NCBI RefSeq assembly: GCF_028682455.1
Contig: NZ_JANHLD010000002.1
Span: 1,178,001-1,242,000, forward strand
Direction of reading: 5' to 3'
Source of the DNA: Pseudomonas putida
GTDB lineage: Bacteria; Pseudomonadota; Gammaproteobacteria; Pseudomonadales; Pseudomonadaceae
DNA: 64,000 nt
The position numbers and the translations under genes were made by a program. Shown here one piece after another: positions 41,971-50,077 of this stretch. The first letter of the stretch is position 1, and each line of letters opens with the position of its first letter. The notes beneath the pieces are model-generated. The model ran no database searches, was not told the DNA's origin, and saw nothing but the letters and a program-made list of their open reading frames with translations.

Positions 41971-43569
41971 TCAGCCAAGCAGAGCCCGCTTGCCCGCCCA
42001 AGGCTGCGCCTGTTCCAACTGCCGTGCCATGCGCAGCAAGCCATCCTCCCCACCCAGGCGCGCCGTGAACATCATCCCCACCGGCAACCCCTCCTGGCTC
42101 CAGCCCAGTGGCAATGAAATCGCCGGCTGGCCGCTGACGTTGGCCAGCGCGGTGAACCCGGCACTGCCCATCGCATGCTGGGCATAGCTGTCCCAGGGCT
42201 GGTCGAGCGACAACAAGCCTATGCGTGGGGTCAGGTTGGCCGTCACCGGCGAGAGGATCAGGTCGAAACGCTCGAAGTAGCCCTCCATCTGCGCACCGAT
42301 GGTTTCGAACGACTGCCGCGCCCGGTACAGTCCCTCGCCGGTGGTCCCCCGCGCCCGCTCAAGTACCACCTGGGTGATTTTCTCCAGGTCCTGGGTTGTG
42401 GCCGCACGGCCCAGCGCCTGCTCGCGGTCTTTCACCAGCGTGGTCAGGGCGGTACCGATCACCGTACCGTGGGCACCGAACATCTGCCGGGGATCGACTG
42501 CCAAGGTCAGCTCCTCCAGTTCGTGTCCAAGATTCGTCAGTTGCTTGATGGTCTGCTCCAGGGTGGCGGCAATCGCCGGCTCCAGCGCTGCACCGGTCAA
42601 GGACTGGCGTACCACTGCAATGCGCAGCTTGCCCGGTTCGCGCGCAAGTTCATCCACATACGGCCGCGCCAGCGGCGCACTCCAGTAAGGGCTGCCGGCC
42701 TCGTGCCCCTGCCCCGCGTCCAGGAACAACGCCATGTCGCGCACGCTGCGCGACACCACGTTGCCCACGCTGGCGCCGAACCAGCCCTCGAAATGCGCTG
42801 GCCCACTGGGCGTGCGATAGCGGCTTGGCTTGAGCCCGATCAAGCCGCAGTAAGACGCCGGGATACGAATCGACCCACCGCCGTCGGTGGCATGGGCCAC
42901 CGGTACGATACCGGCCGCCACCGCACTGGCCGCGCCACCTGACGACCCCCCGGCGCTGTGCTCCAGGTTCCAGGGGTTGCGGGTCTGGCCCCAGAGCAGC
43001 GACTCGGTGGTGGTGGTCAGGCCGAATTCGGGGCAAGTGGTCTTGCCGAACGGCACCGCACCGGCCTGTTCGTAGCGGGTGATCAGGGTACTGGTGCTGG
43101 CAGCCGGTGGCGCATCCTTGAACAGGCGGCTGCCATTGCTGGTGGATGTGCCCTTGAGGTAGGTGTTCAGGTCCTTGATCAGGATCGGTACCCCGGCCAG
43201 CGCACCCTGGGCCTGTATGCCGGCCTGCCGGCGCTGCGCCAACAGGGCACGGGCGTAGTCCTCATGCAGCATGTTCACCGCCTTGACCTTGCCGTTGACC
43301 GCGCTGCACCGGGCCAGCGCAGCGGCGAGCAGATCCTCGCCACTGAGCTCGCCCTTGCGCACCGCCTCGCTCATGGCCCAGGCATCCAGGCCCTGGTACT
43401 CACGGTCCGACAACCCGGCAGCACGCGCATCGGCAAAGCGACCGAGCAAGCCTACGCCAGCGGCCACGGCGCCGGCCTTGAGAACGCTGCGCCGGGGCCA
43501 GGTGACAGGCGCGTCGGTGGTGGAAAGCGTGGTGGCGGCGCTGGGTTCGGCCGTACTGTGCTGGGTCAT
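41971..43569 (-). CDS. Tat-exported amidase-signature hydrolase
   Basis: 532 residues. The N-terminus has a twin-arginine signal ([19 protein letters not shown], 25-43; cleavage near ARA-A 51). The amidase signature triad is Lys132 (LIKDLN), Ser209 in [16 protein letters not shown] and nucleophile Ser233 in DGGGSIRIP. It should hydrolyse an amide outside the cytoplasm. In a steroid/bile-acid context the attractive substrate is an amino-acid conjugate, freeing the carboxylate for CoA activation, but this is inference. The ATG at 43569 is where the Tat signal begins; the longer frame is non-coding. It forms its own unit next to the KstD operon. Confidence 0.87.
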   Translation of the reverse strand: MTQHSTAEPSAATTLSTTDAPVTWPRRSVLKAGAVAAGVGLLGRFADARAAGLSDREYQGLDAWAMSEAVRKGELSGEDLLAAALARCSAVNGKVKAVNMLHEDYARALLAQRRQAGIQAQGALAGVPILIKDLNTYLKGTSTSNGSRLFKDAPPAASTSTLITRYEQAGAVPFGKTTCPEFGLTTTTESLLWGQTRNPWNLEHSAGGSSGGAASAVAAGIVPVAHATDGGGSIRIPASYCGLIGLKPSRYRTPSGPAHFEGWFGASVGNVVSRSVRDMALFLDAGQGHEAGSPYWSAPLARPYVDELAREPGKLRIAVVRQSLTGAALEPAIAATLEQTIKQLTNLGHELEELTLAVDPRQMFGAHGTVIGTALTTLVKDREQALGRAATTQDLEKITQVVLERARGTTGEGLYRARQSFETIGAQMEGYFERFDLILSPVTANLTPRIGLLSLDQPWDSYAQHAMGSAGFTALANVSGQPAISLPLGWSQEGLPVGMMFTARLGGEDGLLRMARQLEQAQPWAGKRALLG

Positions 43570-43619
43570 GAATACTTCCTGTGCTGGATTCTGAAGGCAT
43601 GCATCGAGGGCGGCTACGA

Positions 43620-45056
43620 TCAATCGGCAGTGACCAATGCAGTCATCGCCGCCAGGTAGTGCTCGCCGTACGGCGGCAGCAAGCCCCATTCACGGCGAGG
43701 GTCATGCGCCGGGGCCTTGAACACAGTACGCATGTGGCTGAACTCAAGGAAGCCCTCGCGGCCGTGATAATGCCCGAGGCCCGAGGCACCCACGCCGCCG
43801 AACGGTGCATCGTGCATGGCGGCATGCATCATCACATCGTTGATGGTCACCCCGCCCGACACGCTGTGTTCCAGCACATGGCGCTGTTCGTTGAGGTCGC
43901 TGCCGAAGTAGTACAGGGCCAGTGGCCGTGGGCGAGCATTGATTTCGGCCAATACCTGATCGAGTTGCTGGTAGGTCAGCACCACCAGCGCCGGGCCGAA
44001 GATTTCTTCGCGCATGATCAGGCTGTCACGAGGCGGGTTGACCACCACCTGCAACGGACGCCGGCGGTCCTCGGCATCCAGGGGCACGGCCTCGGGCAGG
44101 CATTCAACCCGGGCGCCCAGCTCGCGGGCTTCGCGCACATAACTTTCTACCCGCTGCACATGCCGCTGGTTGACCACCGCCACCACATCCGGATTACCGG
44201 CAACGGTGGGGTTGAGTTCGCAATAGCTGCTGCGCAGGGCGGCGAGGAAGTCTTCAAGCGCTGCCTGGGGCACATAGACCAGGTCCGGGTTGATGCAGAT
44301 CTGCCCGCCGTTGCTGGCCTTGGCCACGGCAATGCTGAAGGCGGCGCGGGCAACGTCGGCGCTGGATGAAACAATCACCGGTGACTTGCCTCCCAGCTCC
44401 AGGGTCACCGGCACCAGGTGCTGGGACGCATTGCGCATGACCGAGCGGCCCACCTCGGTGCTGCCGGTGAAGACCAGGTGATCGAACGGCTGGGCCGAAA
44501 AGACCTTGGCCACCGAGGAGTCACCAGTGATCACCGCCACCTCCAGCGGGTCGATGTATTCGGCGAACAGGTTTTCGAGCAGTTGCGCGGTACGCGGCAC
44601 CACGTCCGACGGCTTGAGGATTGCCCGGTTGCCTGCCGCCAGGGCCGAGGCCAGCGGGCTCAGCAATGTGTACAGCGGCGCGTTCCAGGTGCCGATGATG
44701 CCGACGCTGCCCTTGGGTTGGTGCATGACCCAGGCCTGGGCGCCCAGCTGGTCGTAGGGCGCGAATGGCGGGCGTTGCTCGTCCTGCATCCAGTGTTCGA
44801 GGTGATCGCGGGCGTGCTTGAGCGAAGACAGGGCGCCGACCACATCGTTCATCAGCGAGAACCCCGCCGGCCGACCGCCAAAGTCCAGGTCGATGGCCTC
44901 GGTCAGTTCGCCGTGGTGGCGCACCAACAGCTCGATCACCTGCTGCAGGCGCTGGCGACGGGTGGCGGCGCTGACGGCACCGGCGGCATTGAAGGCGTCT
45001 TTCTGACGCGCCAGCAGGCGGGTCAATTGGTCTACGGCTGGGTGTGCTGAAGTCAT
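43620..45056 (-). CDS. Coniferyl-aldehyde-dehydrogenase-like ALDH
   Basis: 478 residues. ALDH landmarks: Asn125 (GTWNAP), FTGSTEVGR (196-204), general base Glu220 (LELGGK) and catalytic Cys254 (GGQICINPD). The sequence type, including the short C-terminus with FGGVGASGLGHYHG and LLPPY, is that of the CalB/coniferyl aldehyde dehydrogenase group, which oxidises bulky aldehydes to acids. In two-round aldolytic side-chain degradation the first aldolase releases an aldehyde that must be oxidised and re-activated to CoA; this enzyme fits that step. AAGGGGA precedes the ATG, and the perfect dyad F lies 66 bp upstream. Confidence 0.87.
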   Translation of the reverse strand: MTSAHPAVDQLTRLLARQKDAFNAAGAVSAATRRQRLQQVIELLVRHHGELTEAIDLDFGGRPAGFSLMNDVVGALSSLKHARDHLEHWMQDEQRPPFAPYDQLGAQAWVMHQPKGSVGIIGTWNAPLYTLLSPLASALAAGNRAILKPSDVVPRTAQLLENLFAEYIDPLEVAVITGDSSVAKVFSAQPFDHLVFTGSTEVGRSVMRNASQHLVPVTLELGGKSPVIVSSSADVARAAFSIAVAKASNGGQICINPDLVYVPQAALEDFLAALRSSYCELNPTVAGNPDVVAVVNQRHVQRVESYVREARELGARVECLPEAVPLDAEDRRRPLQVVVNPPRDSLIMREEIFGPALVVLTYQQLDQVLAEINARPRPLALYYFGSDLNEQRHVLEHSVSGGVTINDVMMHAAMHDAPFGGVGASGLGHYHGREGFLEFSHMRTVFKAPAHDPRREWGLLPPYGEHYLAAMTALVTAD

Positions 45057-45121
45057 CGATTTCCCCTTGGCTCACGTGGGTGGCGGCTGGCGCCACACTA
45101 GCGGTGCACAAGGGCTGGCGC

Positions 45122-45139
45122 CTCGTCCGATCGGACGAG
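45122..45139 (-). promoter_or_regulatory. Operator-like dyad, site F (perfect palindrome)
   Basis: CTCGTCCGATCGGACGAG, an exact 18-bp palindrome and the most symmetrical member of the set; 66 bp upstream of the ALDH start. Confidence 0.72.
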
Positions 45140-45154
45140 AACCCGGCAATTGCG

Positions 45155-45171
45155 TTAGTCCGTTAAGACGA
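45155..45171 (+). promoter_or_regulatory. Operator-like dyad, site G
   Basis: TTAGTCCGTTAAGACGA, one mismatch in the left half; it ends 63 bp before the flavin reductase start, so each arm of this divergent promoter has its own site. Confidence 0.62.
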
Positions 45172-45233
45172 TGTGTACACACGGCCTGCGACCAATACTG
45201 GCACCACGAAAATCCCACCCCATGAGGTCAGTC

Positions 45234-46214
45234 ATGGCAACGCCAAACATCGGTTTCGACCCCCAGGCCTTTCGCACCGCGCTCGGCACTTTCACCACCG
45301 GGGTCACTATCATCACCACCCAGGCCGAAGACGGCTCGCCAGTGGGCATCACCGCCAACAGTTTCAACTCGGTGTCGCTCAACCCGCCGCTGGTGCTCTG
45401 GAGCCTGTCGAAAAAAGCCCGCAGCCTGCCGATTTTCAGCAATGGCAAGCACTGGAACGTGCATGTGCTGTCGACCGAACAGGAGCAGCTGTCCGGACGC
45501 TTCGCCACTCAGGGCGAGGACAAGTTCGCCGAGATCCAGTTCGACGACGGGGTCAGCGAAGCGCCGCTGCTGCAGGATTGCACCGCCCGCTTTCAGTGCC
45601 GCACGGCCTTCCAGTACGAGGGCGGCGATCATGTGATCTTCGTCGGCGAAGTGCTGGCCTTCGATCACAGCGAACGTGCCCCACTGGCGTTCCAGAGCGG
45701 CCAGTACGCCCTGGCCATGCGCAAGCCGCGCAGCGAACTGCGCCTGGCCACCACCCCGCCGCCGGAGTGCAGCTACACCGAGGACCTGCTCGGCTACCTG
45801 CTGGGGCGCGCGCATTACCAGTTGCTCAACGCCCTGCGCCTGCTGCTGAACAACCAGCAACTGGACGAGCAGGCGTTTTTCATCCTCTCGGTGCTGTGCA
45901 TTCGCGACAACCTCAGCCTCGAAGAGATAAACACCTTCGTCGATTACACCGGCCATGAAGTGACCCTGGCGAGCATGCGCTTTCTGGAGCGTCAGAACAT
46001 GGTGGCCATCGAGGGCGAGCCTGGGCATCTGCGCTTTGTCCTCACCGCCAACGGCCGCGAGGCTTCGCTGCAACAACTGGCCCTGGCCAAGGTGGTGGAA
46101 GAAGAACTGTCGGCCAAGCTCGGGCCGGCCGATGCCCAGGCGCTCAAGGTATTGCTCAAGCGCCTGATTATGGTCAGCGACCCCGGCTTGCCGGATCTGT
46201 GGGCACCGCGTTGA
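45234..46214 (+). CDS. Flavin reductase fused to a C-terminal winged-helix (MarR-like) domain
   Basis: 326 residues. Residues 1-165 are an HpaC/HsaB-type flavin reductase (FRTALGTFTTGVTIITT, ITANSFNSVSLNPPLVLWSL, GDHVIFVGEVLAF). Residues ~190-326 are helical with a MarR-like winged-helix pattern, as in the C1 reductase of Acinetobacter p-hydroxyphenylacetate hydroxylase, where that domain senses substrate and controls flavin reduction. It should supply reduced flavin to a two-component monooxygenase, yet no oxygenase gene is visible in the window. The ATG at 45234 is preferred (GAGG six bases before) over two upstream ATGs. The MFS gene overlaps its end by 16 bp. Confidence 0.85.
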   Translation: MATPNIGFDPQAFRTALGTFTTGVTIITTQAEDGSPVGITANSFNSVSLNPPLVLWSLSKKARSLPIFSNGKHWNVHVLSTEQEQLSGRFATQGEDKFAEIQFDDGVSEAPLLQDCTARFQCRTAFQYEGGDHVIFVGEVLAFDHSERAPLAFQSGQYALAMRKPRSELRLATTPPPECSYTEDLLGYLLGRAHYQLLNALRLLLNNQQLDEQAFFILSVLCIRDNLSLEEINTFVDYTGHEVTLASMRFLERQNMVAIEGEPGHLRFVLTANGREASLQQLALAKVVEEELSAKLGPADAQALKVLLKRLIMVSDPGLPDLWAPR

Positions 46215-47530
46215 CCGCCGACGCGCGGGGCATGCCGACGGCCAGCGCTGTCGGCTGGCGCAGCCACGGCCTGCTGCTGTTGTTGGCGATGGTGTTCGCC
46301 GACAACTTTGTCGGCCGGCAGATCCTGGCAGTGATGATCGACCCGATCAAGGCCGAATTCGGTGTCGGCGATACCGCCATGGGGCTGATCTCGGGCCTGG
46401 CCTTTGCCGCCGTGTACGCCGTACTCGGCCTGCCGGCCGGGCGCTTGGTCGACCGACTGCCGCGCACCCGGCTGCTGGCCGTGTCGTGCCTGCTGTGGGC
46501 GCTGGCCACCATGGCCTGCGGCCTGGCCGGCAGCTTTCTGGTGCTGGCGATTGCGCGCATGCTGGTGGCGATGAGCGAGTCGCCGACTACCTCGGCATCG
46601 CTGTCGCTGATCGCCGACCTGTACCCGCCGCAGCGGCGCTCGTTCGCCATCAGCTGCTTTACCGCTGCGCCGACCTTTTCCTCGATCATCGGCTTGAGCA
46701 TCGGCGCCTGGGTGGTCGAGCACTATGGCTGGCGCAGCGCGTTCATCGCCCTGGGTGTGCCGGCGCTACTGTTTTGCGCGTTGCTGGCGCTGGTGCGAGA
46801 CCCCTTGCGTGGTCGCTGGGACCTGACCAGCAGCGCCCCTACTCCTCCCGTACAAGGCCTGGGCAGTGAGGCGCGCAAGCTCTGGGCCCTGCCCGCTTAC
46901 CGTTGCCTGATCCTGGCCGGTGGGCTGACCACCTTGAGCTCCTATGCCATCGGCATGTGGAACACCAGTTTCCTGATCCGCTCCCATGACCTGTCGCTGC
47001 AGCACGCCGGCATGCTGGCCGGGGTCATCTGCGGCGTAGCGGCCGGCATCGGCGGGATGTTCGCCGGCTGGCTCAACGACCGCCTGAGCCACCGCAGCCC
47101 GCACTGGCAGATCCTCATCCCCGTGCTGGGTAACCTGATCGCCCTGGCAGCCCTGATCATTTACCTGCTGTGGCCGGCGGGCGTGCTGACCCACTTCGCG
47201 GGCGTGCCCATCCCCGTGGCCATGCTCTGGTGCGCGTTGTACAGCTTCTTCGTGGTGTGGTGGGTAGCGCCTTCGTACAACCTGGTGACCCAACTGGTGC
47301 CCGCCAGCCGCCGGGGTACCGCAATGGCCTTGCAGACCATTGTCAGCACCTTGCTCGGCGTAGGCATCGGGCCACTGTTGACGGGTTTTTTCAGTGATCT
47401 GCTGGTGGCGCAGTTCGCCGAGCAGTCCTTGCGCTATGCCCTGGTACTGGTGAGCTTGCCATTGCTGGGCTCGGTGGCATTGCTGGGGCGTACGGCCATG
47501 CATGCAGGCAAGCATGGCTATCGCGTGTAG
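46199..47530 (+). CDS. MFS transporter (second copy)
   Basis: 443 residues, 12 predicted TM helices, motif GRLVDRLPRTR after TM2. Shared wording with the first MFS protein (SYAIGMWNTSFLIRSHDLS versus GYAIGTWSPSFLIRSHGLN; VVWWVAPSYN versus VWWATPCLG) shows the two are paralogues of one carrier family. The GTG at 46199 overlaps the flavin reductase gene by 16 bp; an ATG at 46232 is an alternative start. It probably imports the substrate or a conjugate. A REP pair follows. Confidence 0.86.
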   Translation: MGTALTADARGMPTASAVGWRSHGLLLLLAMVFADNFVGRQILAVMIDPIKAEFGVGDTAMGLISGLAFAAVYAVLGLPAGRLVDRLPRTRLLAVSCLLWALATMACGLAGSFLVLAIARMLVAMSESPTTSASLSLIADLYPPQRRSFAISCFTAAPTFSSIIGLSIGAWVVEHYGWRSAFIALGVPALLFCALLALVRDPLRGRWDLTSSAPTPPVQGLGSEARKLWALPAYRCLILAGGLTTLSSYAIGMWNTSFLIRSHDLSLQHAGMLAGVICGVAAGIGGMFAGWLNDRLSHRSPHWQILIPVLGNLIALAALIIYLLWPAGVLTHFAGVPIPVAMLWCALYSFFVVWWVAPSYNLVTQLVPASRRGTAMALQTIVSTLLGVGIGPLLTGFFSDLLVAQFAEQSLRYALVLVSLPLLGSVALLGRTAMHAGKHGYRV

Positions 47531-47534
47531 CAAA

Positions 47535-47618
47535 GGGCTTGCCCCGCGAGCGGCCGGTACAGCCTGCAAATCGGCTGGCGCCTGGGTTAGCGATCGCGGG
47601 GCAAACCCGTTCCTACGG
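47535..47618. repeat. REP copies between convergent genes
   Basis: AAGGGCTTGCCCCGCGAGCG and CGATCGCGGGGCAAACCCGT flank a short spacer between the convergent MFS and SDR genes. This is the last REP in the window; none occurs from 47.6 kb to 64 kb. Confidence 0.85.
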
Positions 47619-47619
47619 G

Positions 47620-48339
47620 TTAGAACCGCTCGTCACCTATGGCCGGCAAAGTCAGCTCCTTGACGAAGCTGGCCGCCGACAGGCTCAGGGCCATGCGCAC
47701 GACCTGGACCACGTCATGCACCGGGATCAACTGCCCTTCGCCTCGCTGCGCGGCCAGTTCGCGCGGGGTCGCCAGCGCGTCGTCGGTGTTCAGGTAGCCA
47801 AGGTTCAGGCAGGTCACCCCCAGTTGCTGCTCGCGATAGCCTTCGCGCAAGGCATCGGCCATGCCACGCAGGGCGAACTTGGAGGCGCCGAAGGTAACCT
47901 CCGGCCGGCCGCTCTGGCTCAGGCCCGAGGTTGAACCGGTGAGGATGATGCGCGGGCGGCTGCTTTGCAGGAGGGTTGGCAGCAAGCGCTTGATCAGCAG
48001 CAGCGGTGCAGTGATGTTGCAGCTGACAATGGCCTCGATTTGCCCGTCGTCATCTTCCTGAAAGTCATACGCCGGTGAGAAGGCCTGCGCTTCCCAGATA
48101 CCCAGGTTGTAGATCAGCGTATCGAGGCCCTGCCCGGCCACCACCTGCTCCAGACGCTGCGCGGCGTCGCGCGGATGGGCCAGGTCGGCCTCGACCCACT
48201 GCACCTGTACGCCTGCTCGCGGCAACAGCCCGTCAGGCTGGCTGCGCGATACGCCGATCAAGGTATCGCCATCTGTGCCCAGGCCCTCGATCAATGCCCT
48301 GCCCAATCCTTTGCTGGCACCCACCACCATTATTTTCAT
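47620..48339 (-). CDS. SDR-fold protein with Tyr-to-Phe at the catalytic position
   Basis: 239 residues. GASKGLGRA (7-15) binds the cofactor and GSTSG holds the serine, but the YxxxK motif reads F150-G-A-S-K154, so the usual proton-donating tyrosine is absent. It may be a poorly active or non-catalytic SDR, or use another residue. The ATG at 48339 is at the conserved N-terminus with AAGGAA upstream. It is a single-gene unit at the edge of the catabolic region without an operator-like dyad, so membership in the pathway is uncertain. Confidence 0.8.
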   Translation of the reverse strand: MKIMVVGASKGLGRALIEGLGTDGDTLIGVSRSQPDGLLPRAGVQVQWVEADLAHPRDAAQRLEQVVAGQGLDTLIYNLGIWEAQAFSPAYDFQEDDDGQIEAIVSCNITAPLLLIKRLLPTLLQSSRPRIILTGSTSGLSQSGRPEVTFGASKFALRGMADALREGYREQQLGVTCLNLGYLNTDDALATPRELAAQRGEGQLIPVHDVVQVVRMALSLSAASFVKELTLPAIGDERF

Positions 48340-48440
48340 CGCCTGTTTCCTTACGTGGCTTGCTGAAAGATCTGGCATGCAAACAGGGCATTGATGACTT
48401 GGCAAACCGGCACTTGTATCAGGATATGTGCCTTATCCGG

Positions 48441-49328
48441 CTATGCCAGATAGCGCCGGAACCAGGCCAGGGTGCGCTCCCAGGCCAGGTTCGCCGCCGC
48501 TTCGTCATAGCGCGGTGTGGAGTCGTTGTGAAAGCCATGGTTGGCGCCCGGGTAGAAATAGGCCTCGTAGGTCTTGCCCGCGGCCTTGAGCGCCTGCTCG
48601 TAGGCGGGCCAGCCCTCGTTGATGCGGGTGTCCAGTTCGCCGTAGTGCAACAGCAAGGGCGCCTTGATTTTCGGCACGTCCTTGGCATCTGCCTGGCGAC
48701 CATAAAACGGTACCGCCGCGCCCAGTTCGGGATAGGCCACGGCAGCGGCATTGGCCACCCCGCCGCCATAGCAGAAACCGGTGATGCCAACCTTTGCGGT
48801 GGTGATGTCCTGCTTCATCAGCCACTCGATGGCCGCGAAAAAGTCATTCATGAGCTTTTCCGGATTGACCTTCTCTTGCAGCGCGCGGCCCTTGTCGTCA
48901 TTGCCGGGGTAGCCACCCACCGACGTCAGGCCATCGGGCGCCAAGGCCACGAACCCGGCCTTGGCCAGGCGCCGGGCGACGTCTTCGATGTAGGGGTTCA
49001 GGCCACGGTTCTCATGCACCACCACGACCCCGGGCACCTTGCCCTGGGCCTTGGCCGGACGCACCAGGTAACCGCGGACCTGGCCGTGGCCCTTGGGCGA
49101 GGGATACATGACGTAGTCGGCGATGATGTCCGGGTCGGTGAACGACACCTGCTCGGCCAGCGCGTAGTTGGGGCTCAGCGATGCCAGCAAGGCGCCAGCG
49201 GTCATGCCGGCAAAGGCGAATGCCGCCGCCCGGTCGAGAAACTCGCGGCGGTCGATCCGGCCATGGGCGTAATAGTCGTAGAGTTCGAGCAGTTCCGGGG
49301 CAAAGTCTTTGGCGGTCAGACGTTCCAT
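48441..49328 (-). CDS. Tat-exported dienelactone-hydrolase-family protein
   Basis: 295 residues. A twin-arginine-like segment ([26 protein letters not shown], 26-51) precedes an alpha/beta-hydrolase domain of the dienelactone hydrolase family with nucleophile Cys186 (GFCYGGG), Asp in GELDTR and His in GANHGFH. It resembles YghX-like exported members rather than ClcD. It hydrolyses an ester or lactone outside the cytoplasm. The ATG at 49328 lies before an N-terminal helix that is conserved in such proteins. It ends the catabolic region; no dyad is seen upstream, so it may simply be a neighbour. Confidence 0.83.
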   Translation of the reverse strand: MERLTAKDFAPELLELYDYYAHGRIDRREFLDRAAAFAFAGMTAGALLASLSPNYALAEQVSFTDPDIIADYVMYPSPKGHGQVRGYLVRPAKAQGKVPGVVVVHENRGLNPYIEDVARRLAKAGFVALAPDGLTSVGGYPGNDDKGRALQEKVNPEKLMNDFFAAIEWLMKQDITTAKVGITGFCYGGGVANAAAVAYPELGAAVPFYGRQADAKDVPKIKAPLLLHYGELDTRINEGWPAYEQALKAAGKTYEAYFYPGANHGFHNDSTPRYDEAAANLAWERTLAWFRRYLA

Positions 49329-49464
49329 GGTTGCGCACTCTGTCGAATGGGACGGGAAACAAGCCTGATTCATTAAAGCAGGCCAAACGTCCCCTGGCTC
49401 ACGCCGCGCGTTCGCGTATGATGCGCCCGCATTTGCTCCACGAATGATTCAAGGATTGCCCATC

Positions 49465-49836
49465 ATGCAGCTGAACAAACGCGAACAAGCGCAGATCGAG
49501 CGACGCCTGGTGGCGACCCTGACCGACGCCTGCGAGACGGCCAAGGCGCAGATCATCGGGTTTTCCTGGCTGACGCACGTGGTCGACTACGCACGCTTTC
49601 CCGCCAGCCTCAAGGTGATCTGGGTGTTCGAGACCCAGGCAGATCAGGATCGCGCCCTGGCCGGCGGCCAGGACCGCACCATGGTCGAGCTCACCGCCAT
49701 GGCCTTGCAGGCCTGCGGCCTGACCCTGAAGCGGGTCGACACGTTGGTGCACTTTGACTGCGAACAACAGTGCCAACGCGCCAATGGCGGCGACTGGTCC
49801 CAGCGCCTTGCACGCCTGTATACCCCGCGAGGTTGA
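49465..49836 (+). CDS. Conserved hypothetical protein (123 aa)
   Basis: A compact mixed alpha/beta protein starting MQLNKREQAQIERRLV with no signal peptide and two Cys close together near residue 110 (DCEQQCQ). I do not recognise the family. AAGGA lies nine bases upstream of the ATG at 49465; an upstream in-frame ATG (49444) is less likely. The DUF1289 gene follows after 3 bp, so they are co-transcribed. Confidence 0.75.
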   Translation: MQLNKREQAQIERRLVATLTDACETAKAQIIGFSWLTHVVDYARFPASLKVIWVFETQADQDRALAGGQDRTMVELTAMALQACGLTLKRVDTLVHFDCEQQCQRANGGDWSQRLARLYTPRG

Positions 49837-49839
49837 GCC

Positions 49840-50040
49840 ATGGCCAAGGACATCGAAAACCCGTGCATTGCCGTGTGCCAGCTCAGCGGCGACCTATGCC
49901 TGAGCTGCGGTCGCAGCAAGGACGACATCCGCCAGTGGAAGCGGATGAAGCGGCCAGAAAAAATGGCTGCGGTGCAACGGGCCAACCAGCGCATGAAAAG
50001 CCTGCAGAAGAAAAAAAGGCCTGAAGCGCAGTCAGGATAA
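49840..50040 (+). CDS. DUF1289 four-cysteine protein
   Basis: 66 residues. The DUF1289 signature is visible: C9-x3-C13-x6-C20-x2-C23 (NPCIAVCQLSGDLCLSCGRS), followed by W-K-R-M and a basic tail. Four closely spaced cysteines suggest a zinc or Fe-S site; the biochemical role is unknown. It lies three bases after the preceding hypothetical gene, and a GC-rich inverted repeat (GGCCGCC/GGTCGGCC, near 50041-50062) follows. Confidence 0.85.
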   Translation: MAKDIENPCIAVCQLSGDLCLSCGRSKDDIRQWKRMKRPEKMAAVQRANQRMKSLQKKKRPEAQSG

Positions 50041-50077
50041 CGGCCGCCTTGCGGTCGGCCATCGACAATGCCGGCTG

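Noticed and set aside
7348..47618. REP hairpins considered as attachment sites or insertion-sequence ends
   Set aside because: They are short, orientation-variable and match the Pseudomonas REP consensus; no transposase, integrase or direct repeats flank them.
7460..49328. Whole catabolic region considered as a classical genomic island
   Set aside because: No tRNA, integrase, att repeat or clear composition shift is visible at its edges, so mobility is not supported from this sequence.
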